DNA of 64,000 nt from Modestobacter versicolor. GTDB taxonomy: Bacteria; Actinomycetota; Actinomycetes; Mycobacteriales; Geodermatophilaceae. The notes under the pieces were generated by a model that had not been told where the DNA came from, ran no database searches, and saw nothing but the letters and a program-made list of their open reading frames with translations. Made by a program: the position numbers and the translations under genes. The stretch spans positions 1,364,001-1,428,000 of the forward strand of contig NZ_JACIBU010000001.1 in the NCBI RefSeq assembly GCF_014195485.1, read 5' to 3'. Positions 37,396 to 45,370 of this stretch are shown here, piece after piece (positions within the stretch are counted from its first letter, which is position 1; every line of letters starts with the position of its first letter).

Positions 37396-38369
37396 GAGGC
37401 CCTCCGGATGCGCTCGGCGGCGCGGACGCGGGCGGAGGCGGCCCGCGGGTTGCGGGCGACCTCGGCCTCGCCGGGCGCCTCACCGCCGCGGGTGACCAGC
37501 CGGAGCACCGGGGCGTGCTCGGGCATCGGCACCGGCATGCCGTGCGGGGTGCGGTCGACCGCCTCGGCGGCGAGGGTCTGCTTCACGATGCGGTCCTCGA
37601 GGGAGTGGAAGCTGATCACGACCACCCGGCCACCGACGGCGAGCGCCTCGATGGCCGCGGGCAGGGCCCGGTCGAGCACGCCGAGCTCGTCGTTGACCTC
37701 GATGCGCAGCGCCTGGAACGTCCGCTTGGCGGGGTGGCCGCCGGTGCGGCGGGTGGCGGCGGGGATGGCGTCGCGGACCAGCTCGGCGAGGCGGGCGGTG
37801 CCGGTGAACGGCTCGCGGGCCCGCTCCCGCTCGATGGCCGAGGCGATCCGGCCGGCGAAGCGCTCCTCGCCGTAGACCTTGAGCACCCGGGTCAGCTCAC
37901 CGCGGGAGTAGGTGTTGACGACGTCGGCGGCCGTGCGGGGGCCGCTGGGGTCCATCCGCATGTCCAGCGGGGCGTCGGTGGAGTAGCTGAAGCCGCGGGT
38001 GGGGCGGTCGAGCTGGAGCGAGGAGACGCCGAGGTCGAACAGCACCCCCTGCACCTCCGCGATCCCGAGGTCGGCCAGCACGTCGGGCAGCTCGTCGAAG
38101 ACCGCCGGCACCAGGGTGGCGCGGTCGCTGAAGCCGGCGGCGGCGATCCGGGCGCCGGCCTCCGCGCGGGCGTCGGGGTCGCGGTCCAGGCCGACGAGCC
38201 GGAGCCCCGGGTGGGCCGACAGCAGGGCCAGCGAGTGGCCGGCCAGGCCGAGCGTGCAGTCGACGAGGACGGCGCCGTCGGCCTCGAGGGCCGGGGCCAG
38301 CAGCTCGGTGACCCGCTCGAGGAGGACGGGGACGTGCAGCGCGGGCCCGGCGGGCTCGGGGCTGCTCAT
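37392..38369 (-). CDS. rsmH: 16S rRNA (cytosine1402-N4)-methyltransferase RsmH
   Basis: SAM-dependent methyltransferase (also called MraW) that modifies C1402 of 16S rRNA, 325 aa. [13 protein letters not shown] is the N-terminal block, [17 protein letters not shown] the SAM loop, [14 protein letters not shown] motif II, and [19 protein letters not shown] plus PLDMRMD and [14 protein letters not shown] complete the set. ATG 38369 has GAGGAG upstream; the longer in-frame sequence is leader. Its 5' region carries two conserved hairpins. Confidence 0.97.
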   Translation of the reverse strand: MSSPEPAGPALHVPVLLERVTELLAPALEADGAVLVDCTLGLAGHSLALLSAHPGLRLVGLDRDPDARAEAGARIAAAGFSDRATLVPAVFDELPDVLADLGIAEVQGVLFDLGVSSLQLDRPTRGFSYSTDAPLDMRMDPSGPRTAADVVNTYSRGELTRVLKVYGEERFAGRIASAIERERAREPFTGTARLAELVRDAIPAATRRTGGHPAKRTFQALRIEVNDELGVLDRALPAAIEALAVGGRVVVISFHSLEDRIVKQTLAAEAVDRTPHGMPVPMPEHAPVLRLVTRGGEAPGEAEVARNPRAASARVRAAERIRRAS

Positions 38370-38576
38370 CGACTGCTCCTCGGGGTCAGGGGGCGGTGCG
38401 CTCCGGGCGGTGGGGAGCAGTGGGGCGGGTGGAGCCGGGTGGAGCGGAGGTGGAGCCGTGGTGGGGCCCGGTCCTGGCCCGCCGCCCCGCAGGGCCCGCC
38501 TGGCGCCGGGGAAGCGGTGCCAGGAGGTGCCCTGCTGGGGCGGCTGGGCGGGTGGAGCAGGTCCTGCCGTGGGCAC

Positions 38577-38599
38577 CGAGCCGAGGGGAAGTCGGCTCG
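38577..38599 (-). ncRNA. mraW-type RNA hairpin, copy B
   Basis: On the minus strand 7-bp arms CGAGCCG and CGGCTCG enclose the loop ACTTCCCCT. The CTTCCCC loop is what I recall as the hallmark of the mraW RNA motif, a predicted cis-regulatory element upstream of actinobacterial rsmH (mraW). It lies about 208 bases before the rsmH start. Confidence 0.7.
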
Positions 38600-38615
38600 C
38601 TGCCCGGGTCCCGGT

Positions 38616-38638
38616 CGAGCCGCGGGGAAGTCGGCTCG
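38616..38638 (-). ncRNA. mraW-type RNA hairpin, copy A
   Basis: Same stem (CGAGCCG/CGGCTCG) with loop ACTTCCCCG, 39 bp upstream of copy B in the direction of transcription. The two copies differ at one base, the last loop position. Their spacers differ, so the hairpin itself appears to be the conserved unit. Confidence 0.7.
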
Positions 38639-38681
38639 TCCGAGGTGGTGGTGCGGGGTCTCGGTGGGGCGGGGTCGGGGG

Positions 38682-39116
38682 TCAGGACAGGGTCGGCATC
38701 CCCTCGCTCTCCATCGCGGCGAAGACCGCCTCCTGCTCGGCCACGTAGGCCTCCCAGGTCGCGGAGTCCCAGATCTCGAAGCGGGTGTCGACACCGACGA
38801 CCACGACGTCGCGGTCCAGGCCGGCGTACTCCCGCAGGCTGGCCGGGATGGTGATCCGCCCGGTCTTGTCCGCCTCGACCTCGACCATCGAGCCGAAGCT
38901 CATCCGGGCGTGCATGCGGGCGGCGTTGGTGTCCGAGGGCGCCATCGCCTTGAGCGCGGCGCTCTGCTCGGCGACCCGGGCCATGGTGAGGCCGTAGACG
39001 CAGCGCTCCTGGCCCTTCTTGATCACCATGCCGTCGGCCACCAGCTCGCGGTAGCGGACAGGGAGGGCGAGCCGGCCCTTCTCGTCCAGACGCAGGGGGT
39101 AGCTGCCGACGAACAC
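38682..39116 (-). CDS. mraZ: Transcriptional regulator MraZ
   Basis: DNA-binding protein of the SpoVT/AbrB fold that represses or tunes the dcw operon, 144 aa, with two tandem MraZ half domains. The N terminus FVGSYPLRLDEKGRLALPVRYR and the second-domain VEVEADKTGRITIPASLREYAG are the paired swapped-hairpin motifs. GTG 39116 gives the family N terminus, with GGGGGTGAT (one mismatch to a full Shine-Dalgarno) just upstream. Oddly, a perfect AGGAGG (39143-39138) precedes an ATG (39133) in another frame. Three MraZ boxes lie about 85 bp upstream. Confidence 0.96.
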   Translation of the reverse strand: MFVGSYPLRLDEKGRLALPVRYRELVADGMVIKKGQERCVYGLTMARVAEQSAALKAMAPSDTNAARMHARMSFGSMVEVEADKTGRITIPASLREYAGLDRDVVVVGVDTRFEIWDSATWEAYVAEQEAVFAAMESEGMPTLS

Positions 39117-39198
39117 CGGATCACCCCCAACATCTGTCCTCCTGTGGTCGTGCAAGGCACCATCCGTGGCCCCCGCCTCCCCATTGCGCGACACAGTA

Positions 39199-39226
39199 AC
39201 CCACTGGCCCCCACTGGACACCACTC
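39199..39226 (-). promoter_or_regulatory. MraZ operator: three direct repeats at 10-bp spacing
   Basis: On the minus strand AGTGG(T/G)G repeats three times with exact 10-bp spacing: CCCACT is seen on the plus strand at 39200-39205 and 39210-39215, and CCACT at 39221-39225. MraZ is known to bind TGGGN repeats with 5-bp spacers in its own promoter. The array is 75-110 bp upstream of mraZ. Confidence 0.8.
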
Positions 39227-39376
39227 AACGACGTGTCGCCCCCTCTTCTCCACGGCGCCCCACCGGCTCCCCACCCGCCCTGCGCGCGCGTGCGCCGCCC
39301 GGCCCTCCCCCGGCGCTCCACCCCGCCCCTCGGGCGGGGTGGAACGGATCCACCCCGCGACCCCCGGAACAGCACG

Positions 39377-39382
39377 TACCGT
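39377..39382 (+). promoter_or_regulatory. -10 box, probable leaderless moxR promoter
   Basis: TACCGT ends seven bases before GTG 39390; the sequence between (GGGTCGG) has no ribosome site. An in-frame GTG at 39381 overlaps this box and is therefore unlikely to be the start. Confidence 0.5.
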
Positions 39383-39389
39383 GGGTCGG

Positions 39390-40394
39390 GTGACGGAGAG
39401 CACGGCTGCGCTGGACGCCGCGGGGACCGACGCCGTACCGACCTCCGGCACCGAGGTCGACGTCGCCGCCGAGGGGGCTCGACTGGCCGCGGCGATCAGC
39501 CGGGTCGTCGAGGGCAAGCCCGACGTCGTCCGGCTGGCGCTGGCCGTGCTGCTGGCCGAGGGCCACCTGCTCATCGAGGACGTGCCCGGCGTGGGCAAGA
39601 CCACGCTGGCCAAGGCGCTGGCCCGCTCCATCGACGGCAGCGTGCGGCGCATCCAGTTCACCCCGGACCTGCTGCCCAGCGACGTCACCGGCGTCGCGGT
39701 CTACGACCAGGAGTCGCGGGCCTTCGAGTTCAAGCCCGGCGCCGTCTTCGCCAACATCGTGGTGGCCGACGAGATCAACCGGGCCTCGCCGAAGACCCAG
39801 TCCGCGCTGCTGGAGTGCATGGAGGAGCGCCAGGTCACCGTCGACGGCGTCACCTACGAGCTGGCCCGGCCGTTCATGGTGGTGGCGACGCAGAACCCGC
39901 TGGAGATGGAGGGCACCTACCCCCTCCCCGAGGCCCAGCGCGACCGGTTCACCGCCCGGGTCTCGATGGGCTACCCCGACCGCGAGGCCGAGCTGGCGAT
40001 GCTCGACGAGCGCGCCACCACCGACCCGCTGACCGCGCTGACCCCGGTCACCGACGCCGCCTCGGTGCGCGCCCTGGTCGCCGCCGTGGGCCGGCTGCAC
40101 GTCGCGGAGCCGCTGCGCCGGTACGTCGTCTCGCTCGTCGAGGCCACCCGCCGCTCCCCCGACCTGCGGCTGGGCGCCTCCCCGCGGGCCGGGCTGCAGC
40201 TGCTGCGGGCCGCCCGGGCCACCGCCGCCCTGGCCGGCCGCGACCACGTCCTCCCCGACGACGTGCAGGCCATGGCGGTGCCGGTGCTCGCCCACCGGCT
40301 GCTGCTCACCCCCGACGCCGCGCTGGCCCGGCGGGACACCCAACGGGTGGTCACCGACCTGCTGGCGACGGTCCCGGTCCACCGCACCCGCTGA
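39390..40394 (+). CDS. MoxR family AAA+ ATPase
   Basis: A 334-aa AAA+ chaperone-like ATPase. Walker A is GVGKTT (residues 67-72 in EDVPGVGKTTLAKAL), Walker B VVADEINRASP, sensor 1 MVVATQNPLEMEGTYPLPEAQRDRF and sensor 2 LRLGASPRAGLQLL. MoxR proteins help assemble or activate partner complexes and are usually encoded with DUF58 and transglutaminase-like proteins, as here. GTG 39390 starts right at the expected transcription start. It is divergent from mraZ. Confidence 0.93.
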   Translation: MTESTAALDAAGTDAVPTSGTEVDVAAEGARLAAAISRVVEGKPDVVRLALAVLLAEGHLLIEDVPGVGKTTLAKALARSIDGSVRRIQFTPDLLPSDVTGVAVYDQESRAFEFKPGAVFANIVVADEINRASPKTQSALLECMEERQVTVDGVTYELARPFMVVATQNPLEMEGTYPLPEAQRDRFTARVSMGYPDREAELAMLDERATTDPLTALTPVTDAASVRALVAAVGRLHVAEPLRRYVVSLVEATRRSPDLRLGASPRAGLQLLRAARATAALAGRDHVLPDDVQAMAVPVLAHRLLLTPDAALARRDTQRVVTDLLATVPVHRTR

Positions 40395-40407
40395 GCGCGC
40401 CCCGCTG

Positions 40408-41814
40408 ATGGCACGCACCCGGATCGCCGACGCCGCCTCCTCCCTGACCCTGCGCGGCCGCTGCCTGGTCGCCGGGGGGATCACCCTCGGCCTGCTCGGC
40501 GCGCTGCTCGGTGAGCGCGCGCTGGTCCAGCTGGCCGTGTTCGTGCTCGCCCTGCCGGTGATCTCCGCCCTCGGCGTGGCCCGCCAGCGGTTCCGGATCG
40601 CCACCCGCCGCACGGTGACCCCCGCGCGGCTCCCCCGGGGCGACGACGCCGACGTGCTGCTCGAGGTGGCCAACACCGACCGGCGGGCCGGTGGCCTGTG
40701 GGTGCTCACCGAGCAGCTGCCGCCGGAGCTCGCCACCCGGCCCCGGTTCGTGGTGGAGCGGCTGGCCAGCGGCGCCACCGCGCCCCTGCGGTACCGGCTG
40801 CACGGCGGCCGCCGCGGCCGGTTCTCCCTCGGCCCGGTCCGGCTGCGGCTGGTCGACCCGTTCGGGCTGGTGCTGCGCACCGCGGCCGGCAGCGACACCG
40901 CAGCCCTGCTGGTCACCCCGCGGGTGCGGCCGCTGCAGGGCAGCGGCTCGCTCACCGGTGCCGGCGGCAACGGTGGCGAGGGCTCGCGCCGGTCGATCGC
41001 GGTGCACGGCGAGGACGACGTGAGCACCCGCGAGTACCGCTACGGCGACGACCTGCGGCTGGTGCACTGGCGGGCCACCGCCCGCACCGGCGAGCTGATG
41101 GTGCGGCTGGAGGAGCGGCCCTGGCGGGCGGCGGCCAGCCTGTTCCTGGACTCCCGGCTCACCGCCCACCTCACCGGCGGGCAGGTCACCGGCCCTCCCG
41201 GCGACCCCGCCGCCCCACCGGACACCCTGGAGTGGGTGGTGGAGGCCGCGGCCAGCATCGGCGTGCACCTGCTGCGCCGGGGCGCCGGCCTGCGGGTGGT
41301 CACCGAGACCGGCGAGCTGACCCCGGCCCTGGGGCGCGGCCCGCTCGGCCCCGAGGAGCTGCTCGAGCGGCTGGCCGAGCTGGGCGGCTCCCGGCACGCC
41401 GGGCTGCAGGCCGGCATCGAGGCGCTGCGCCGGGCCGGCGTAGACGGGCCGGCGATCTGCCTGCTCGGCCTGGTCGGGCCGGACGACGTGCACGCGCTGG
41501 TCCGGGCCCGCTCCGGCCCCGGCACCGACGTCGCCGTGCTGGTCGACCCCGAGGCGTGGCTGGACGCCGGGGTCACCCGGGGCCGCCGGCCGCTCGCCCC
41601 CGCCGCCCGCGCGGAGCTGTGCACCCAGCAGCGGCAGGCGGCCGACCTCCTGCGCAGCGCGGGCTGGCAGGTCGTGCAGGCGCGGCCGGACCAGTCGGTC
41701 GACGAGGTGTGGAGCCGGCTGAGCGGACCGGAGACCGGGCTGGGCGGCGCGGCCACCTACGGGGCGCCGTCGATCAGCGCGGCCGGCAGCGCCGCCGGGC
41801 AGGTGCCGGCATGA
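40408..41814 (+). CDS. DUF58 domain protein
   Basis: A 468-aa membrane-anchored protein. Two hydrophobic segments (about residues 19-55) precede a beta-rich region and the DUF58 core, marked by REYRYGDDLRLVHWRATART at about 208-227. The C-terminal part resembles a von Willebrand A-like fold (AVLVDPEAWL). Function is not established; partners of MoxR ATPases are thought to be activated by them. ATG 40408 follows moxR after 13 bases, and its TGA overlaps the next start. Confidence 0.9.
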   Translation: MARTRIADAASSLTLRGRCLVAGGITLGLLGALLGERALVQLAVFVLALPVISALGVARQRFRIATRRTVTPARLPRGDDADVLLEVANTDRRAGGLWVLTEQLPPELATRPRFVVERLASGATAPLRYRLHGGRRGRFSLGPVRLRLVDPFGLVLRTAAGSDTAALLVTPRVRPLQGSGSLTGAGGNGGEGSRRSIAVHGEDDVSTREYRYGDDLRLVHWRATARTGELMVRLEERPWRAAASLFLDSRLTAHLTGGQVTGPPGDPAAPPDTLEWVVEAAASIGVHLLRRGAGLRVVTETGELTPALGRGPLGPEELLERLAELGGSRHAGLQAGIEALRRAGVDGPAICLLGLVGPDDVHALVRARSGPGTDVAVLVDPEAWLDAGVTRGRRPLAPAARAELCTQQRQAADLLRSAGWQVVQARPDQSVDEVWSRLSGPETGLGGAATYGAPSISAAGSAAGQVPA

Positions 41815-44159
41815 GCCGCGACGCCGACGAGCTGCCCCGCGCCGCGCAGGGCCGGGCCAGCACTGCGGTGGCCGCCGGGGTCGCCGTCGGGCTCGGCGCG
41901 CTCGCCCTCGACCCGGTGTTCGCCGCCCGCTCGTGGATCCCACCGGTGGTGGTCGTCGTCGCGGCGGTGTCCCTGGGTGGGATCGCGCTGCGCGCCGGCC
42001 TGGCCCGGCTGGCCGAGTCACGGGGCCCCGGCGCTGCCGTCCCCGCACTCGGCCGCGCGCTGGTGCCGGCCGGGCAGCTGCTGCTGGTGCTCGTCGTCCT
42101 GACCCGGATCTTCACCCCGGAGCAGTCGTGGGCCGGGTTGGTGCCCACCCCGGCCAGCGTCGGCGACCTGCTCGCGCTGCTCGGCGACGGCCTGGCGGAG
42201 ATCCGCGAGCAGGCCACCCCGGCGCTGCCGCTGAGCGGGCTGGTGGCGCTGACCACGCTGTTCGTCGCGCTCGTGGCCCTCGCCGTCGACCTGCTCGCCG
42301 TGCCCGCCCGCCAGCCGGCCCTCGGCGGCCTGGGGCTGCTGGTCCTCTACTGCGTCCCGGTGAGCACCGTGACCGGCGGCGTCGCGTTCATCTCCTTCGC
42401 CGCCCCGGCCGCCGGCTTCGCCGTCCTGCTCTGGGCCGACCAGCGCGGCCGGCTGGGGACGAGCGCCGACGGCGGCAGCGGCGCACCGCTGGGCACCGGC
42501 ACGCTGCCCGCGCTGCGCACCGGCGCGCTGGCCCTGGTCGCGGGGCTCGTGCTGCCGCTGTTCGTGCCGACGCTGGCCGAGGGGTCCCTGGCCAGCGGGA
42601 TCGGCGGCTCGGGCACCGGCGACGGGGTGGGCTCGGCCCTCGACCCGGTCGCGGAGATGCAGGGCCAGCTCAACCTGCCCGAGCCGATCGACCTGCTGTC
42701 GCTGGACACGTCGGTCGACGACCCCGGCTACCTGCGCGCGGTCGCCCTGGACGAGTACGACGAGGACGGCTGGCACCTCACCAACCTCAACGGCCAGCAG
42801 TCGATCGCCCAGGAGCGGCCCCTGGCCCCGCTGCCCGGCCGGACGCCCAGCCGCGAGGTGCGCGAGCGGATCACCGTGCTCGACCACGACGACCAGTTCC
42901 TGCCGGTGCCCTACTCGCCGCAGCAGGTCGAGGTGCGCGACGCCGCCGACGACGACTGGCGCTTCGACCGGGCCGGCAGCACGGTCTTCGGCCGCGACGT
43001 GACCACGGAGGACCTGGAGTACGAGGTCGTCGCCGAGCAGCCCGAGCCCTCGGTCGAGGACCTGGAGGCCGCCCCCGCGCTCGACCCGGACGACGACATG
43101 CTCCGGTACACCGAGCTGCCCGAGCTGGCTCCGAGCGTCCGCGACCTGGCCGCCCAGCTGAGCACCGGCGCCCGCACCCCCTACGACCGGGTGCGCGCCG
43201 TGCTCGACCACTTCACCGACCCGGCCAACGACTTCGTCTACAGCCTGTCGACGACGCCGGGCACCACCGGCGACGACCTGGCCGACTTCCTCCGGCTCAA
43301 GCGCGGCTACTGCGAGCAGTACGCCGGGGCGATGGCCGTGCTGGTGCGGGCGACCGGGGTCCCGGCCCGGGTGGTGCTCGGCTACACCCCCGGCCAGGAG
43401 CAGGCCGACGGCGCCCGGGTCGTCACCAGCGACGACGCGCACGCCTGGGTGGAGGCCTGGTTCGCCGGGATCGGCTGGATCCCCTTCGACCCCACGCCGA
43501 TCGCGGCCAACCGCGCCGTCGAGCTGCCCTGGGCACCTCGGGTGGACGCCACCGTCGACGAGACCGTGGTCGAGCCGCCCGTCCCCGGCGCCGAGCTGCC
43601 GCTGCCCTCGGGCCCGACGGCCGAGCTCGACCGCGACGACGAGTTCACCCCGCTGGACACCGACGCCCTGGCCGACGACCCCTCACCGCTGCCCTGGCTG
43701 GCCGGCACCGGGGCGGCGGCGCTGGTGCTCGCGCTGGCCGCGCTCCCTGCCCTGCAGCGCCGCCGCACCCGGCGCCGCCGGCTGGACGACGGGACGCCCG
43801 GCGAGCTGTGGGCCGAGCTGCTGGCCACCACCACCGACCTGGGCATCACCGTGACCGGCACCTCCACCGCCCGCCAGCTCGCCCGGCAGCTGGCCGAGCA
43901 GCTGAGCGGCGCCGAGCCGGCCGCGGTCACCGCCGTGCGCACGCTCGCGCTCGCCCAGGAGCGGGCGGTGTACGGGCCGCCGGGCACGGCGGGTGCCGAC
44001 CCGGCCGCGGCGACCGCGCTGCGCACCGTGCGGCGGGGACTGCTGCGGCAGGCGACCCGGGGCCAGCGGCTGCGGGCGAACGTCTGGCCGGCGTCCACGC
44101 TGGCCGACGCGGGCCGCTGGGTCACCGCCCGCACCCCCCGCCCGCTCCGCGCCGCCTGA
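41811..44159 (+). CDS. Membrane transglutaminase-like protease/ligase (TgpA type)
   Basis: A 782-aa protein with about six to seven hydrophobic segments in residues 20-270, a large extracytoplasmic transglutaminase-like domain, another membrane segment (about 625-645) and a cytoplasmic DUF4129-like tail. The catalytic triad is Cys501 (GYCEQYAGAM), His544 (DDAHAWVEAWF) and Asp560 (FDPTP). This layout matches the TgpA/DUF3488-transglutaminase family. ATG 41811 overlaps the DUF58 stop (ATGA), completing the moxR-DUF58-transglutaminase unit next to the dcw cluster. A wall-related substrate is a guess. Confidence 0.92.
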   Translation: MSRDADELPRAAQGRASTAVAAGVAVGLGALALDPVFAARSWIPPVVVVVAAVSLGGIALRAGLARLAESRGPGAAVPALGRALVPAGQLLLVLVVLTRIFTPEQSWAGLVPTPASVGDLLALLGDGLAEIREQATPALPLSGLVALTTLFVALVALAVDLLAVPARQPALGGLGLLVLYCVPVSTVTGGVAFISFAAPAAGFAVLLWADQRGRLGTSADGGSGAPLGTGTLPALRTGALALVAGLVLPLFVPTLAEGSLASGIGGSGTGDGVGSALDPVAEMQGQLNLPEPIDLLSLDTSVDDPGYLRAVALDEYDEDGWHLTNLNGQQSIAQERPLAPLPGRTPSREVRERITVLDHDDQFLPVPYSPQQVEVRDAADDDWRFDRAGSTVFGRDVTTEDLEYEVVAEQPEPSVEDLEAAPALDPDDDMLRYTELPELAPSVRDLAAQLSTGARTPYDRVRAVLDHFTDPANDFVYSLSTTPGTTGDDLADFLRLKRGYCEQYAGAMAVLVRATGVPARVVLGYTPGQEQADGARVVTSDDAHAWVEAWFAGIGWIPFDPTPIAANRAVELPWAPRVDATVDETVVEPPVPGAELPLPSGPTAELDRDDEFTPLDTDALADDPSPLPWLAGTGAAALVLALAALPALQRRRTRRRRLDDGTPGELWAELLATTTDLGITVTGTSTARQLARQLAEQLSGAEPAAVTAVRTLALAQERAVYGPPGTAGADPAAATALRTVRRGLLRQATRGQRLRANVWPASTLADAGRWVTARTPRPLRAA

Positions 44160-44189
44160 CGAAGAACCCGCCCGCCCCTCACAGACCGG

Positions 44190-44247
44190 CGATCATGGCG
44201 CCAGGACCAGGTCAGGACGGCGCGGCGTGGTCGCGGCGCCATGATCG
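44190..44247. terminator. 13-bp inverted repeat between convergent genes
   Basis: CGATCATGGCGCC (44190-44202) and GGCGCCATGATCG (44235-44247) are perfect arms around a 32-base loop. It lies 30 bp after the transglutaminase stop and 31 bp from the end of the frameshifted gene on the other strand. Probable bidirectional terminator; no T-tract. Confidence 0.6.
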
Positions 44248-44278
44248 TCGCGGGGTGAGCATCGCGCGGGCGGCCGTG

Positions 44279-44708
44279 TCAGCCGGGCAGCACGGCATCC
44301 AGCCGCGCCTCGTCGACCGTTCCGGACACCAGGCCGCGCAGCCCGGCTGCGAGAGCGTGCAGGTACCCGTGGGTCGTGGGCACCTCGATGCGCACCTCGC
44401 CGCGGGCCAGGAGCGGTGAGCTGATCGGTCGCGGTGGCCAGCCGGACGACCACGGTCACCTGCCCGCGGACCCCCACCACGACGTGCAGGTCGATGGTGC
44501 CCGTCGACCCGGTGCCGCCGGCGACCGAGAACCCCGGGTCGCCGGGCTCGTGGCTCGCCAGTCGGGCGGCGAACTGCAGCAGGGCGTCGTCGTCGAACCA
44601 CGCCGTCGCCCTCCCGGCGAAGCCGGCCACGTCGGCGGCGAGATCGCCGGTCGCGTCGCTGTCCCGGTAGGCGTACCGCAGCACGAGGGCGTCGCGTCGC
44701 TCGTCCAC
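44279..44708 (-). pseudogene. Frameshifted small conserved-looking protein gene
   Basis: Product not recognised. The first 91 residues (MDERRDALVLRYAYRDSD to VVRLATATDQ) read with strong actinobacterial codon use in one frame. From about 44413 the good reading continues one base out of frame as LLARGEVRIEVPTTHGYL, then LHALAAGLRGLV and a natural TGA at 44279-44281. Joining both would give about 142 aa. The open frame that continues without a shift runs on as Arg/Pro-rich shadow sequence to 44193. A +1 event between about 44413 and 44427 is the simplest reading: a mutation, an assembly error or, less likely, a programmed shift. Confidence 0.7.
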
Positions 44709-44742
44709 GGCGCCGAGCCCAGGGAGTGGCGGCCACGAACGG

Positions 44743-44776
44743 CAGCAGCCGCCGTCCCGGAGGACGGCGGCTGCTG
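44743..44776 (-). terminator. Hairpin terminator of the DUF3040 gene
   Basis: Perfect 15-bp arms, CAGCAGCCGCCGTCC (44743-44757) and its complement (44762-44776), with a four-base loop. It lies 18 bp after the DUF3040 stop on the minus strand, ahead of the frameshifted gene. Confidence 0.75.
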
Positions 44777-44794
44777 GCGGGGTGAGGGGACCGG

Positions 44795-45205
44795 CTACTG
44801 GTCGTAGCGGCGGCGGAAGCGCTCCTCCAGCCGGTTCTTCAGCGGCTGGCGACGGGCCTTGGAGCTGCCCTTGCCACCGCGACCGGGACCGGGACGCCCG
44901 GCCGGGCCGGGGGCGGCACCGGCCTCGACCGCGCCGGTCGCGTTCTTGTAGTTCAGGACGACGAGCGCGGCCCCGCCGAACGCCACCAGGAAGCCGGCGA
45001 CGCCGACCAGGACCTGGGGCAGCACGGCCCCGCCGAGGACCACCGCCAGACCGACGACGACCAGCCCGATGCCCACCTGGACCTTCCGGCGGGCCTTCTG
45101 GCGGCGGTCGCCGGTACGTACGGTCGAAGCGAACTTCGGGTCGTCGTCGACGAGGGCACGCTCGATCTGCTCCAGCAGACGCTGCTCGTGCTCGGAGAGC
45201 GGCAC
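44795..45205 (-). CDS. DUF3040 membrane protein
   Basis: A 136-aa actinobacterial DUF3040 protein. The N terminus PLSEHEQRLLEQIERALVDD is the family signature, followed by FAS, two adjacent hydrophobic segments (about 46-85) and a basic Gly/Arg/Lys-rich tail. Function unknown; it is commonly found next to dinB and the dcw cluster. GTG 45205 has GGAGGTC at good spacing; the longer open frame upstream is not family-like. Confidence 0.9.
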   Translation of the reverse strand: MPLSEHEQRLLEQIERALVDDDPKFASTVRTGDRRQKARRKVQVGIGLVVVGLAVVLGGAVLPQVLVGVAGFLVAFGGAALVVLNYKNATGAVEAGAAPGPAGRPGPGRGGKGSSKARRQPLKNRLEERFRRRYDQ

Positions 45206-45370
45206 GTCGACCTCCAGGTGCGCAGTGCTACAAGCCACCGGCGGCAGTCCGCCCGCAGTGACACCGAGGATACGAGCCGATTGCAGGGTGCGAAAGGCGA
45301 GGCGCCACCGACACACCCGTCGGGGCTGTCGTCCCGCACACAGAACCGGCCGGTCCGGCGGAACTGCAGG

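Larger units (their letters stand above)
38370..38681 (-). promoter_or_regulatory. rsmH leader region between mraZ and rsmH
   Basis: 312 bp without a supported ORF, between two genes that are usually much closer. It contains two copies of a 23-base hairpin (38577-38599 and 38616-38638) and otherwise G-rich plus-strand sequence with GGTGGAGC repeats. It likely is the 5' leader of rsmH or the spacer of an mraZ-rsmH transcript. Confidence 0.6.

Noticed and set aside
33148..37875. 1575-codon open frame on the plus strand
   Set aside because: Antisense to murE, ftsI, ftsL and rsmH; low-complexity Gly/Arg/His/Asp product without domains. A shadow of the real genes.
38577..38638. The two 23-base repeats as insertion-sequence ends
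   Set aside because: They are hairpins 39 bp apart in the same orientation with no transposase or target duplication; the loop fits an RNA motif.
39121..39375. Minus-strand frame of 84 codons between mraZ and moxR
   Set aside because: Trp/Gly/Arg-rich product across the MraZ boxes; this is promoter DNA.
44376..44807. 143-codon plus-strand frame
   Set aside because: It crosses a perfect hairpin, runs antisense to the frameshifted gene and reads His/Arg/Gly-rich without family features.
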